Positions 10,273 to 22,114 of a DNA stretch of 64,000 nucleotides are shown here, in pieces; positions within the stretch are counted from its first letter, which is position 1; each line of letters starts with the position of its first letter. The stretch covers positions 67,323-131,322 of the forward strand of contig KV423949.1 of the NCBI GenBank assembly GCA_001632435.1, written 5' to 3'. The DNA is from Calocera cornea HHB12733. Taxonomy: Eukaryota; Basidiomycota; Dacrymycetes; Dacrymycetales; Dacrymycetaceae. A program made the position numbers and the translations under genes. The notes under the pieces are model-generated. The model did no database searches and was not told the DNA's origin. It saw only the letters and a program-made list of their open reading frames with translations.

Positions 10273-12284
10273 ATGGTCGCTCTGAAAGCTCTCCTTTTCG
10301 TGCTCTCTCTGGCGGCCTCCGCCGTGACCGCCATTCCCACGTACGGCGTCAGCCCTAAGAATGGGAAGCCTCTTCCTGACCTGTTGTATGCCAACTTCGA
10401 TGATTTGTGAGTAAACAAATAATGTTGTAGGAGTCAGGTATGCTAATGCGAGTCGTAGGTCGGCTGGTATGGCGGACGGGACCTTTTCGGCCGTTGACCT
10501 AGTCAAGGCGTACTTGATGCGCATCGACGAGATCAACCCGGTCTTGCACGCCGTCATCGAGACTAACCCGGATGCCATCGAGATCGCGGCAGGGCTGGAT
10601 GCAGAGCGCGCCAACGGAACTGTTCGTGGCCCACTCCATGGCATCCCCATCATTGTCAAGGACAACGTCGGCACGTTGGACAAAATGAATACCACTGGTT
10701 CGTGCTCTTGGCGCTTGCTACCTGATATATGCTGAGAGTTTAACAGCGGGTTCGTATGCCCTGCTCGGCACGAAGCTCCCGCGTGACTCCAATGTCGCAA
10801 GGAAGCTGAAGGAAGCCGGCGCTATCATCCTCGGAAAGTAGGCTTGTCCACTCCTCTGCTCATGAGCGTCACTAATTACCAATAGGGCCAACCTGTCCCA
10901 GTGGGCGAACTATCGCTCCACGAACGGCACCAGCGGCTGGACGTCGCGCGGCGGCCAGTGCTACAATGCGTACTATCCCTTCGCCGACCCGTCCGGATCC
11001 AGCAGTGGTTCGGGCGTCGTCTCCTCCATCGGCCTCGCGGCTGGTGCGGTTGGCTCCGAGACATCCGGCTCCATTGTCGGGCCGAGCTGGAGGAACTCCC
11101 TTGCGGGTATCAAGCCTGTCAGTAACCTATTACATTGAGATTGACACATTATTGACCGGATTGCGCTGTAGACCGTCGGCCTGACTAGCCGCGACCTCGT
11201 CGTCCCCATCTCACAGACGCAGGACACGGTCGGCCCGATGTGCAAGACGCTGAAGGACTCGGCGACCATGCTGCACTACATGGCCGGCCCGTCTCCATAC
11301 GACAACTACACGTCCGCGATCCCCTTCGGCGACAACATACCTGACTACGCGGCCGCGTGCGTCCCGGGCGGGCTGAAGGGCGCCAAGATCGGCGTGCCCT
11401 GGAACGCGATCGTCAACATGACTACGGCTTCGAACCTTGCTGAGGTCAAGGCGTTCAACGCCTCCCTGGATGTGCTCACCAGTCTCGGCGCGACGGTCAT
11501 CGCTGCGCCGTTCCCGGACTACGCGGCGTACCGCGCGAGCAGCAACTCTGTGTGTAGTCGCTGGCCCTAACATCCGCGTAGCCCTGCTGACAGAGGCACA
11601 GAGCCTGATCCTCATGCTCGACTTCAAGGCTGATATCGCCAACTACTACGCGTCGCTCGCGTACAACCCCACGGGCATCCACACACTCGGCGACCTCATC
11701 AACTTTACGCACACAGACCCGCGCGAGGACTGGCCCGACAGGAACACGGTCACGTGGGACAACGCCTGGGCGCTGCCGTACGACAACACGTCGCCGGAGT
11801 ACTGGGCTGCGCTGCAGGCGGATTACTATCTGGGCCAGGTGGGTGCTTACTATCTGGGCCAGGTGGGTGTACTGATACTTTTTGTCTGGGCCAGAATGCC
11901 ACTATCCTCGGCTCGATCGAGACGTACGGGCTGGACGCGATGGTCATTCCGACGTCCATGTCGTATGCGATTGCTGCTATCGTAAGTCGGCATGCGATTG
12001 TTTATGTTTATGCGGGCCAATTGTTGACTGGGGTGCAGGCCGGCTACCCGATCGTCACCGTCCCCAACGGGTACTACCCCAGCACGCAGCCCGTCGTGTG
12101 GAACTCGCGCGGGACGCTCGTGAGCTCCGGCCCGAAGTTTCCCTTCGGCCTCGCCTTCTACGCCAAAAAGTTCGAGGAGGAGAAGATGATCAAGTACGCG
12201 TGCGACTACGAGCAGGCCACGCAGCGCAGGAGCCAGCTCAACCCGTATATCATCCCGAACTTCCAGCTCATTGACGTCATGTAA
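10273..12284 (+). CDS. Secreted amidase, amidase-signature family
   Basis: Predicted 549-residue amidase that would hydrolyse amide bonds outside the cell; the substrate is unknown. Residues 1-20 form a typical signal peptide (basic-hydrophobic stretch ending near AVTA). The amidase-signature Ser-cisSer-Lys triad is visible: Lys112 in IIVKDN, the Ser/Gly-rich GSSSGSG, and the nucleophile region GSETSGSI. Several Asn-x-Ser/Thr sites fit secretion. Exons: 10273-10406, 10459-10697, 10747-10837, 10886-11117, 11172-11549, about 11596-11838, 11895-11981, 12039-12284. The acceptor at about 11595 is the least certain. The sixth intron is odd: tctgggccag occurs at its donor (11829-11838), again 24 bp on (11853-11862) with a second donor, and again at the acceptor (11885-11894). 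Use of the second donor would add eight residues in frame. Length agrees with fungal GatA-like amidases. Confidence 0.85.
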
Positions 12285-13264
12285 ATGTGCAAGCTGAGAG
12301 GGTCTTCTTAGCTCGTCATTTTGCTGTTGTAATCTTGAAGAAGAGTTTTGGACAGGAATTCAAGAATCGCTATTAGTGTGACACGCTTGTGCGGGCGGAT
12401 CCTCTATCTGGTCTGGCTACAGAACCGCAGAACCGTTCAAGGGGTTCGCGAAGAGCTGGGCTGATTGTGAACCGCGGTGCATTGTCGATATGGCCAGCAG
12501 CCCGGCCGAGCCAGGCTTAATTACACCGGCTTGGGCGGAGGCATTTGGTCCACCAATTGCCTTATCTGGCAAGCATTGATGAGCATGGAACGTCGCACCG
12601 CATGCAGGGATTCGATCTGGGGAAGCTGACGGCGACTGTATCAAGGGGATTACTCAAGGGGGTTGTCATCATCCCTCTCAGATGTAAAATATGAAACAGA
12701 CGATGAATGCATTCTCGCTTCAGCGAATATTTGCAAAGAGGCGCACGGGGTTGCGGGAGAGGGGGAGAGAACCGATGCATGCATCGACGTGGGAAGGGCG
12801 ACCGATGACGCGTTGTGCCTTCCGTCGTGTCTCGAGCTGTTGATTTGACTTTTCCAGACTCGCTGCGCCACGCCCACACACGCGCGCATCCGCCCTGTCC
12901 CCATCGACGGCCGGTGCAGCAACGCTCCCTCCTCTGCGCTCTCCCACTACCGGCACGTTTTGGGCGCATATAGCACGCGCGGGCCCCCCCGCTCGTACGA
13001 CCGCCGTTCGCTACTTGATCCTGCCCACTCTCCACGCCCACTCATCTTCCTCGCTGCCGTCCGCGTGCCCCACACCGTGCCGAACTCGCCGAGCCCGTTC
13101 ACCGTCTTCCCACACCCGCTCTCTTCCCACTTGCTACGACCCCTTCGCCCTCCTCCTCGCGTGCCCCCTTCCGTATCTCCCACCACTGACCGACATCCTC
13201 GTCGATCGTCTCCTTGGCCCAAACAGCACCGCAAGGGCCACCCGATCGCCCGCACGCGCCCACG
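12285..13264. other. Intergenic, GC-rich 5' leader of the GH63-like gene
   Basis: About 1 kb without a supported gene. From about 12840 the sequence becomes C-rich on the plus strand (many ccc/ctc runs), typical of fungal promoters and 5' UTRs next to a start codon. Confidence 0.5.
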
Positions 13265-16200
13265 ATGACATCCGCCGACAAGATCCGATCCAAGGTGTTC
13301 GGCGCGCTCGACGGGGTGTTCGCCTCTTCCTCCTCCTCCTCCACCCCCGGCATAAACATCACCACAAAGTCGCAGACGCCGACCCCACCCCGCTCAGACT
13401 CCCCCTCCACCCACTCCGACCCGCCCCTCAGCATCAACATCCCCAAGCCGCCCTCGCTCAGCACCACGCCCATGCAGAGCAAGAGCCCGCACGGGAGTGT
13501 GCGCGAGGGGCTGCATCCTCCACACACGAACGGGAACGGGAACGGCAGCGCGTCGCATACATTTGCTTCGCTCAACTCGCCCCGCTTGGCCGTGAATGGG
13601 AAGGATAGGGAGACCCCGAGGGAGGAAAGGGAGTATACGAGCACGAGGGACAGATACCGCATGAACCTCGGGGTCGAGTATAAGAGTGTAGAGCATGCGC
13701 GGCTGCAGGAAGACGAGGCTAAGGAGGTCTACTGGAAGCGGTGGGGTCCGTATCTCTCAGAGCGGCAATGGGTGAGTCCGAACATTCCATACGGCGGACC
13801 AAGGCTGAGTAGATGCAGGCAACCGTCCGCGAGGACTATTCCGCCGACGGGAACGCTTGGGCTGCCTTCCCTCACGCGCATGCTCGCTCCCGTGCCTTCC
13901 GGTGGGGCGAAGACGGCCTTGCCGGTCTGTCGGACAACCACCTCCGCCTCTGCTTTTCGCTCGCGCTCTGGAACGGCGTCGACCCGATCCTGAAAGAGCG
14001 ACTGTTCGGCGTAACCGGCCACGAGGGCAACCACGGCGAGGACGTCAAGGAGATGTACTGGTACCTCGACTCGACGCCGACGCACTCGTACATGAAGTTC
14101 CTGTACAAGTACCCCCAGCGCGAGTTCCCGTATGAACAGCTCGTCAGCGAGAACCAGAAGAGGAGCAGGGAGGAGCCCGAGTTCGAGATTATGAACACGG
14201 GCATTTGGGACCAGGACAGGTACTGGGACGTGTTCGTAGAGGCAAGTGAAATCCTACCTATATGCAGCATGATGCTAAGGATATATGCAGTACGCAAAAG
14301 ACGACGACGACCCGAACGCGATCTCCATCCGTATCACGGCATACAACCGCGGCCCCGACCCTGCAACATTGCACATCATCCCGCAGCTGTTCTTCCCCAA
14401 CACCTGGTCCTGGTCCAACCCGCCCGTAACTGGCCCGGCGAAACCGATCATGCATGCGTCCAAGACACAGCCATATACCATTACGGCGAACCATCCTACT
14501 CTCGGTACGACACGGATGTTCTGCACACCCTCCCCCCCTCCTGTGGCGCCCACCGAGGCGGGTGGCATCGTCGAGGTCGAGGGAGAGAGCGTGCTACCCG
14601 ACCTACTCTTCACCGAAAACGACACGAACTTTGAGCGGTTGTGGGGCGGCAAGAACCCCACCCCGTATGTCAAGGACGCGTTCCACGATCACATCATCCC
14701 CTCACACCGGCCGAAAAAGGACCGTGAGACCAAGGAGGAGCTCGAGGCGGCCGAGGAGCCCGACCAAAATGCTCACTCCGTCCCTCTCGGCCCCGCACCC
14801 GCCCCGCCCAGGGAAGAGCCGAAGCACTACGTCAACCCGGCGCAGAAGGGCACAAAGTCCGCCGCGCACTACGTCTTCAGGGACGTGCCCCCGCGCGGTG
14901 GGTGTGCGGTGGTACGGCTCAAGCTGACCCCGCGGAACCCGGACGAGGACCCGGGTGTGTGGGACGAGGAGATATTCGACGACATCGTCGAGGAGCGGAG
15001 GGAGGAGGCGGACGAGTTCTACGATCAGCTCGCCGGCGCTATTTCGGACGACTTCAAGAATGTGATGCGCCAGGCGCTGTCGGGCATGCTCTGGTCCAAG
15101 CAGTACTACCAGTTCATCCAGGATCAGTGGATTAAGGGCGACCCGGGCCAGCCGCCGCCCCCACCGGAGAGGAAGTGGATCCGGAATAGGGTATGTTCTC
15201 CCCTGCCTTTATGCGGTTCATAACTGACAGTGTGCTACAGGAATGGAAGCACCTGTACATCGCGGACATCCTGTCGATGCCCGACAAGTGGGAGTATCCC
15301 TTCTTCGCCGCCTGGGACAGCGCCTTCCACTGCATCCCGCTGGCGATGGTCGACCCGGCGTTTGCGAAGAAGCAGCTCGACCTCCTGGTACGCGAGTGGT
15401 ACATGAAGCCCGACGGCCAGATCCCCGCCTACGAGTGGAACTTCTCCGATGTCAACCCGCCCGTGCATGCGTGGGCCACGTTCAGGGTGTTCAAGATCGA
15501 GAGGAAGATGAAGGGCGGGAAGGGCGATATCAAGTTCTTGGAGAGGGTGTTCCAGAAGCTGCTGTTGAACTTCACTTGGTGAGCTCACATATCAAGGTCA
15601 TACTGAATGAAAGGCTGATAAAAGTCCAGGTGGGTGAACCGAAAGGATCAGGACGGCCAGAACGTCTTTGAAGGTGGTTTCCTCGGCCTCGATAACATCG
15701 GAGCGTTCAACCGCTCCGAGCCGCTCCCGACTGGCGGTGTCCTGCGTCAAGCGGACGGCACGGCGTGGATGGCGTTCTACTCGCTTGTCATGCTGTCCAT
15801 CGCGCTCGAGCTCGCGAAGCACAACGACACGTACGAGGACATCGCCTCCAAATTCTTCGAGCACTTCCTCTTCATTGCCGATGCGATGACGTACCACGGA
15901 GAGGGAGACAACGAGCTGAGTTTGTGGAACGAGGACGACGGGATGTACTATGATGCCATCCAGTGGGGCATGGGCAACAGCCAGCAGCTCCCAATTCGCA
16001 GCTTGGTCGGCCTCATCCCGCTGTATGCGACGCTGACGCTCGAGCCGAGCGTGATCAACCGTTTCAAAGGCTTCAAGAAGCGCATGGAGTGGTTCCTGGA
16101 TAACAGACCTGATATCTCTCAGCGAAACATCGCGAATATGCGGGGTACGTAAAACAGCAATATCGGTCTGTGCATGACTTCCTAACGTCCTTCACAGCTA

Positions 16201-17014
16201 TCGGTCGTGGGGAACGTCGGCTGCTCGCGTTGGCTAGCAAGGACCGCTTAATCCGTATTCTGGAGAAGATGCTTGACGAGAAGGAGTTCTTCAGCGAGTT
16301 CGGCATCCGCTCTCTGAGCTTGTATCACAAGGATCATCCTTGGGGTATGAACGTCAACGGGCAATACTTTGGCGTCGAGTATTGGCCCGGCGACTCGAAG
16401 AGCGGCATGTTTGGTGGTAACTCCAACTGGAGAGGGCCGATTTGGCTTGCGACCAACTTCCTGCTCATCGAGTCTCTGCAACGGTTCCATCAGTACTACG
16501 GCGATGAGATCCAGGTCGAATGCCCGACTGGCAGCGGAGATTACATGAACCTCGCCAAGGTCGCAGAAGAGGTGCAGCATCGCATTATCCATATCTTCGG
16601 TCGGGATCCACAGGGCCGGCGTGCGACGAATGCTGGCGTGGACAAACTGGACAAGGACCCCCACTTCAGGGACTATGTCTGGTTCCACGAGTTCTTCCAC
16701 GGCGACGATGGGAGAGGTCTCGGCGCTTCTCATCAAACTGGCTGGACAGGCCTGGTCGCCTACCATATCGTCCAGAGCGGGCTCACATGCCGTCTGCCGA
16801 GGACACCGAGGAGTGAGGCGCATTCTCATCAAACGAACATTCAGTTGCTGACCACTTCTCAACAGCACCGCGCTCGACCGCTCGTCACTACTTTGATGAA
16901 CACATCGATGCGCAGTCTGAGGCGGGCACACCTGGTTATTCACTCACCAGCGCGTTCACGTCAGCGGATTATATGAGCCTTGCGGATACCGAGCCAGACC
17001 CGGACGACCTCTGA
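13265..17014 (+). CDS. GH63-like (MGH1/YgjK-type) glycoside hydrolase, cytosolic
   Basis: Predicted 1148-residue glycosidase with an (alpha/alpha)6 barrel, of the type shared by fungi and bacteria and usually annotated GH63. It probably hydrolyses alpha-linked glucose or mannose units; the substrate is unknown. Exons: 13265-13771, 13819-14241, 14291-15190, 15241-15578, 15630-16144, 16198-16812, 16866-17014; phases all close. There is no signal peptide; the first ~120 residues are Ser/Pro-rich and disordered. Family blocks: [101 protein letters not shown] and GWTGLVA near the end. Intron 2 uses a GC donor (gag|gcaagt at 14242); every GT alternative breaks the frame. The C-terminal ~40 residues ([13 protein letters not shown]...) are family-typical only in part. 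Confidence 0.85.
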
Positions 17015-17700
17015 TTTCCCGTAACACCTATGCTGTTACGATTGAATCTCGCATAGAGAAAAGTCACTATCGATGTGGCGGCGATGGTGAAGCATGCTGT
17101 GAGGAAGTAGAGCGCCGTTTGATCATACATTTACATGCGTAGATAGCAAGCACTTCAAAAGATTCTCATACTAAGTTATAATTACTCCTGATTCGACTTG
17201 CCGTATTCTCCCCTGAGGGCCCTGACAAAGGAGAAATGGCCCCAATAAGCGCTTGGCGTTGACTTGAGAAACGATTACGTTCTCCTGTCACTGCCTCGAG
17301 AAGCGAGAAGTCCGCGAAGGCCCAATAGGGGTAATCGGATTTCCAAATGGGGGAATAACTGATTATTCGCCACCAAGGGCTCCGAACATGTCCTAGCCCG
17401 GATGAGGCTGTCTCCTCACACTCACCGCTCTACGTCCTGCCCCTTTGTGCTCTAATCGCGCGCTACTCTCCTGGCGCCTTTACATCGGAACAAGCTCTGC
17501 CTTTCTCCACCGAATGAGTTAATGCGCATTTTCGCCATCAGGAGTGCACGTGGTGTGCGCAAGTTTTAAGGGGGCGCCGCTTACACATGCCATCATAAGG
17601 CCACGCATGCACTCACCACCCTGCACCACACTCATTGCTCTACGCCCTCCTCCCGCTTGCACGCCTCTCTTCCTCTAGCTCCGCCTGATGAATTTGCGAG
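17015..17700. other. Intergenic
   Basis: About 0.69 kb with no supported gene. The last 60 bp are pyrimidine-rich on the plus strand and lead into the ATG at 17701. Confidence 0.5.
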
Positions 17701-18812
17701 ATGACCAGGTCGAACAACAAAGGAAAGCGTGCGAGCAGGACGGCTGAATCGGCGGGTAACGAGACGCCTTTGGCCTCTGCAAGCTCGGATGCAGGCTACG
17801 AGGAAGACCACCAGTATGACTCTGTCCACCCAGAGTTCCGGATGGAATACCGTGCGGCGACCCAGGAGCTCCGGATGCAGTGGATGCAGTCGCTCTCGGC
17901 CAAAGTCAAGAAGTCGGAGATGAATGTATTGCATAAGGTGGACATGGGTGAATTCCACGACTTTATGCTGGCGCAGGAGATCCTTTCACCTGGTCCACTC
18001 AAGAGAGGTTCTGTTGCGGCACCAAGAGTAGCATCTTCGTCCTTGGAGCAGACTACTTCCTCCCGAAAGCTTGAAACAGTAGCTCCGACCTCAGCGGGAA
18101 GTGTGGGGGTCTTTCAAGGGCAAGACAAGGGTAAAGAAACGTCCACAGCAGAAGATGAGCTCTACATGTTCTCCTTCGGCGGCCCCGGTCCCTCCAACCA
18201 GTGGGATTCCGTCATCATCACCGAACACAGCCTTATCCACAAGTACCTCAGCGAGCACCCAGGCCATGACCTCTACCTGAACTTGGCACCCCGCCGCATA
18301 CCCTTCGAGCTCCGTAAATTCGATAATAAGGCTCAGGGAGTCGTGGCCACAGTCGACCTCGCAGCGGGCACGAGAATCTTCTGGGAGCGCCCACTGCTCG
18401 TCGCCACGCAGGCTGTCAAGTACTCCGTCTTCTTGAACATCGACCAGACCTTCCAAAGGGAGGCTGGGCAGATCCGGCGCAAAGTTGTAGACCTCCTAGA
18501 TGGCAAGCAGCCGCTTAGCACCGGAATCCAGAACCACACCCTAGCGGTGCTGGAGACGAGGTCCTTCGATGTGCGGTTTCACCCGGACCCGTCGGAGGCC
18601 AAGCCCATGCGAGCGGTGTTTGAGAGGATCTCGCGCTGCGGGCGCGTGCCGACAGGCGGGAATGTACGCTTCAATTTTGAGCAGTGGGTCCATTCCGCTT
18701 GTGCACCAGGGCGATAGCCGCTAACCCGGTTTGACGCAGTGCAACGTTTTGCGGCGAGCTCTGGGCGACGAGGAACATAGCCGCCGGAGATGAGGTCATC
18801 ATCTCGCAGTGA
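17701..18812 (+). CDS. SET-domain-like protein, catalytically doubtful
   Basis: Two-exon model, 17701-18683 and 18740-18812, 351 residues. The C-terminal part shows a SET layout: IPFELRKFDNKAQGVVATVDLAAGTRIFWERPLLVA is the usual SET entry strand, and VRFNFEHATFCGELWATRNIAAGDEVIIS the exit strand. Active SET enzymes carry Asn-His-Ser-Cys between these blocks and a Tyr just after the exit strand. Here the first is replaced by a Cys-Gly-Arg-Val-Pro-Thr stretch, and the frame stops where the Tyr and post-SET cysteines should follow. Methyltransferase activity is therefore unlikely. The N-terminal ~190 residues are low-complexity with no domain I recognise. It could be a decaying gene or a non-catalytic reader; the intron phase chosen is the only one restoring the SET block. 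Confidence 0.6.
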
Positions 18813-19590
18813 CCCATTGGTCGAGATCAACCGACTACACCCGAGGTTGCGAAGGACGCAGCAAGGGGCACGGGGAGGCGTTTCGGTCAATGTTGAGGAG
18901 GCGAAGTTTTGTCATCGGTCGCTTCTTTTGTTGCCATGCTGGTTATTTCACATCAGGGCTCTGCGGCAGTTGCTTCGAGAAGCAGCCCACAGAGCGGATT
19001 TGTGCCTAGAGTACGGTCGCCTTGATAAGTCACAATAAGTGCAGAAGTCCGGCCGCTATAGGTGTACCGCCAGAACACTGGAGTAGGAGACGACTGAGCG
19101 GAAGTGGTCGGAATTCCTTACGCAAACATCGAGGGAATCGCGGAACTGATGGTGCCCGTGATCCGTACTTCCCGAATGTGACTTCCTTTTGAAGAAGACT
19201 TGCCAATGGGGTGTTCTTTGGCGTTTGGTCAATTCCGAATAAGACATCAAGCTCAGAACGTCACTGAGTAATGGGGTTGTTCTCATATAAGTTCTCATCA
19301 TTCCTTGCCGGGGATGACCAAAATATTGTCTATGCGCGCCCAAAAAGCTAGTCCGCAATCCCGGCGAGTATCGGCCTGGCCGAGTGTGACGCCAGCCAAG
19401 CCGAAAAGCTTCCGTCATCGCCAGGGACACCTTGAATGGGCCGTAGGCCAGCGGCTGCACTGCACAGGTTCAAAGACCCGGCGCCAACGTACGACTGACT
19501 TACCCCTGCACATTCCCCCAAACGTTTATCGCTCCTATCTCCTCCCAACCTGCGACTTGAACCGCCTGGGACTCTGAGGGACCATCCTAT
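18813..19590. other. Intergenic
   Basis: About 0.78 kb; short frames only. Immediately after the stop at 18812 there is no continued SET or post-SET homology in any frame that I could join by an intron. Confidence 0.45.
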
Positions 19591-21423
19591 ATGTCGACAA
19601 AGGTGCATGAGCAGGGACACGAACTCCAGCCGGTACACCAGGCGAATCCATCGGGCGACGCGCAGCATGATGGGCCGCAGCAGTCGGACGCGCGGCCTGG
19701 AAGCTCGTCCAGTCCTCGTTCGCGACCTACAAGCCCAGCGTCGGTGGAGACTGTGGACGCTGTGAACTCGTTCCTGGGAGAGGGGGCGACGTTCCATGTT
19801 GATATTTACGGCGGTGCGCAAGCAGCGCCGCGCCCGCTACCTCTGGTCGACGTACCGGCGTCGCAAGCCGCTCAGAGCACACCACCAAGTCCCGCTATTG
19901 CCAATGAAGAACACCAACAGCCGGTGCGGCAGACGCGACAGCAGCAGCAGCAAGCTCAGCAGCGCAGACGAAGAGCCCGCATCAGATGGAGGCTCTGGAT
20001 AACATCCAAGATCTACGTCATCAAGATTGCCCTGGCCTCCAAGAGGGGGAAGCTGATCACTACGTGTACATTTGCTTGTGTACAAGTGCGTCCCTCACTC
20101 TCAGATAACCCGAATATTTGCTGATCTTACTGTAGATAAGTGCAATAATTGCGCTGCTGGTCGTATCTGCATATACCGAGAGCCGAGCCGCACCGGGAAT
20201 GTCGCAATGGGAGGCATGCCCTCGACGCCTCCAAGCATTCGACATCATCCAAGCGGGGAAGGCCGCGATAGGCTGGGCAGTCAACCTCTGGTGGATCCTG
20301 CGTCTGCCAAATGATTCAGTGTACGTCTAGTCATATTTCTTGCGTCTATGGATAGCTGACTCATCGTGCTATAGACCGACCAATGCATGGGGCCGTATAG
20401 CATACAGGCTGCGCCAGGACATCCTACCCTACTTCACTGCTATTCTCCATATCATACTCTCTGCTGTGCTCTTCTCGACTCTGACCGGAACGCCTACGTC
20501 ATGGGATCTCTCGCCGACTATATTCTTCGCATGTATCGTTGCTCTATTCAGGACATGGCTGGCCGTCGCGGAGGTCGTATTGCTCGTTGTTGGGGGAGCC
20601 ATCTATGCTATATGCTACGTGCGTTCTCTATGCTCCAAATATGCGCTCATCGGCTGATAACCAAATCAGGCTTCGCTCGCGATCTTCTGCCCGGGTATCC
20701 TCCCCAGGCGCGCAGCACGTATAGGCGGTATCAACCCAACCATCGGTCCCCTATCCCCAACGCAGCTGAACCAGATCCCCATTGTACAATACGCCTCTAT
20801 GTCGACCGTTTCGCTGGCTCTACCTTCAACACCCGCCAGCACGCTCTCACGCTTACGACTGAAACGCAACGAGACGTCTCAGGTCTCCCCCTCGAGGCAG
20901 GAGAAGGGTCCGAAGAGGCACAAGATCGAGAAGCATCGTGCAGCGTGCGCGATATGCCTGAATGACTTTGTGGATATGAAGCGCGTACATAATGCGCCTC
21001 CGATCGAGCCACCTCGTTCCGCAGGCGCGAATAGCCAGTATGGGACTGCACCTTCGAGCCCTGTGACGCTGACTGCTGCGACTACTACTGCGGCACCTCA
21101 GCGTAGGTCTGAAGGCACTGGAGTGGACGTGGAGGATGGGGACGAGGCGACTTTCCCTGTGGTTTATGTAGGGTCGTCCGGTGCTCATCCGCCAGGCGAG
21201 GAAGGTGCTACCGTACCACCGACCGAGCCGGAAGAGCTAAGACTGCTGCCATGTGACCATGTATTTCATGTGCGTTCCTCTGCTGGCCCGAACCTGAGCG
21301 ACGAGCTGACAGATATGCGCATTATAGAAAGACTGCATCGACCCTTGGCTCAAGGACGTCTCCGGCCGATGTCCAACATGCCAGAGGCCCGTCTTTGGCG
21401 GCGAGGGCGACGACGCAGTATGA
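19591..21423 (+). CDS. Multi-pass membrane RING-H2 E3 ubiquitin ligase
   Basis: Predicted 539 residues; exons 19591-20085, 20136-20320, 20375-20618, 20670-21269, 21328-21423. The N-terminal ~140 residues are Ser/Pro/Gln-rich with a polyglutamine tract and then an Arg-rich stop-transfer stretch. Hydrophobic segments follow (IIALLVVSAY; WAVNLWWILRL; YFTAILHIILSAVLF; IFFACIVALF...EVVLLVVGGAIYAICY). The C-terminus carries a RING-H2 domain, CAICLNDF...[20 protein letters not shown]...CPTCQRPVF, interrupted by a ~90-residue acidic Ser/Thr-rich insert between the first two and the remaining ligands. The domain would recruit an E2 enzyme at a membrane; target and compartment are unknown. The last intron falls inside the H2 motif, and only its removal gives the CPTC pair, which strongly supports the model. 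Confidence 0.83.
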
Positions 21424-22114
21424 TAATCGAGGACGAAGATCTGTCAGATGGAGCTGTGTTACGGACAATTGTGCTTATAGATCTTGGCTCACCCGTGCCG
21501 GCGGCTTGGTCGCGGGAGCCGCATGTCATACCCTTCTCCATGTTTGTAACCCCTGATGATCATATGCCATGTACCTGTCTGTATGCAAAGAATATAAGCT
21601 GATTGTCGTCGACGACCTTGTATTGCCTGATCCCGTCACAGTCCGCTTGGACATCTCCTGGTGGCGACGAGCTTAGCTGTGTAGGCGGCGGACGGGTTTC
21701 TCTCTGCCTTCATTGCTGCCGGGCGCCAGAGGCGAATGTTGGCAGAAGGCGATTGACCAGGCACTCGGCGCCCTTGAGCTCCCGCCGAGTGGTTGGGTGG
21801 GCACGTCGCTGCTGTGTTCATTCCTGTTATGTACCTTCACGAGCCCGCGGGGCTTGGGGTTATAATACCCCTGAGGCAAGAAGTCATTTTTGCTAACTTA
21901 AGTTACGGAATTCATGCCATTCACCGCTTCTCTGCTATCCGTGCCAAATTAGCTTACTTGGTAACTTAAGAAGTTGATTGCAAGTGGACAAAGATCGTAC
22001 AACTCAGCAACGACTTTGATTGGTATTGAGATGAGTATGGCTGATAAATCTACAAATGATGTTCTGAGTTTCCGTTCGCCAGCTCTTCTATGGGCGCCTT
22101 CTTAGCTGTCTAGT
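21424..22114. other. Intergenic with a short inverted repeat
   Basis: About 0.69 kb between the convergent RING-H2 and PhyH-like genes. It holds a 12 bp perfect palindrome TAACTTAAGTTA at 21894-21905 and an inverted partner GTAACTTAAG at 21961-21970. No gene supported. Confidence 0.45.

Noticed and set aside
10123..10800. Minus-strand 225-codon frame opposite the amidase exons
   Set aside because: Runs across well-supported introns of the amidase and encodes nothing recognisable.
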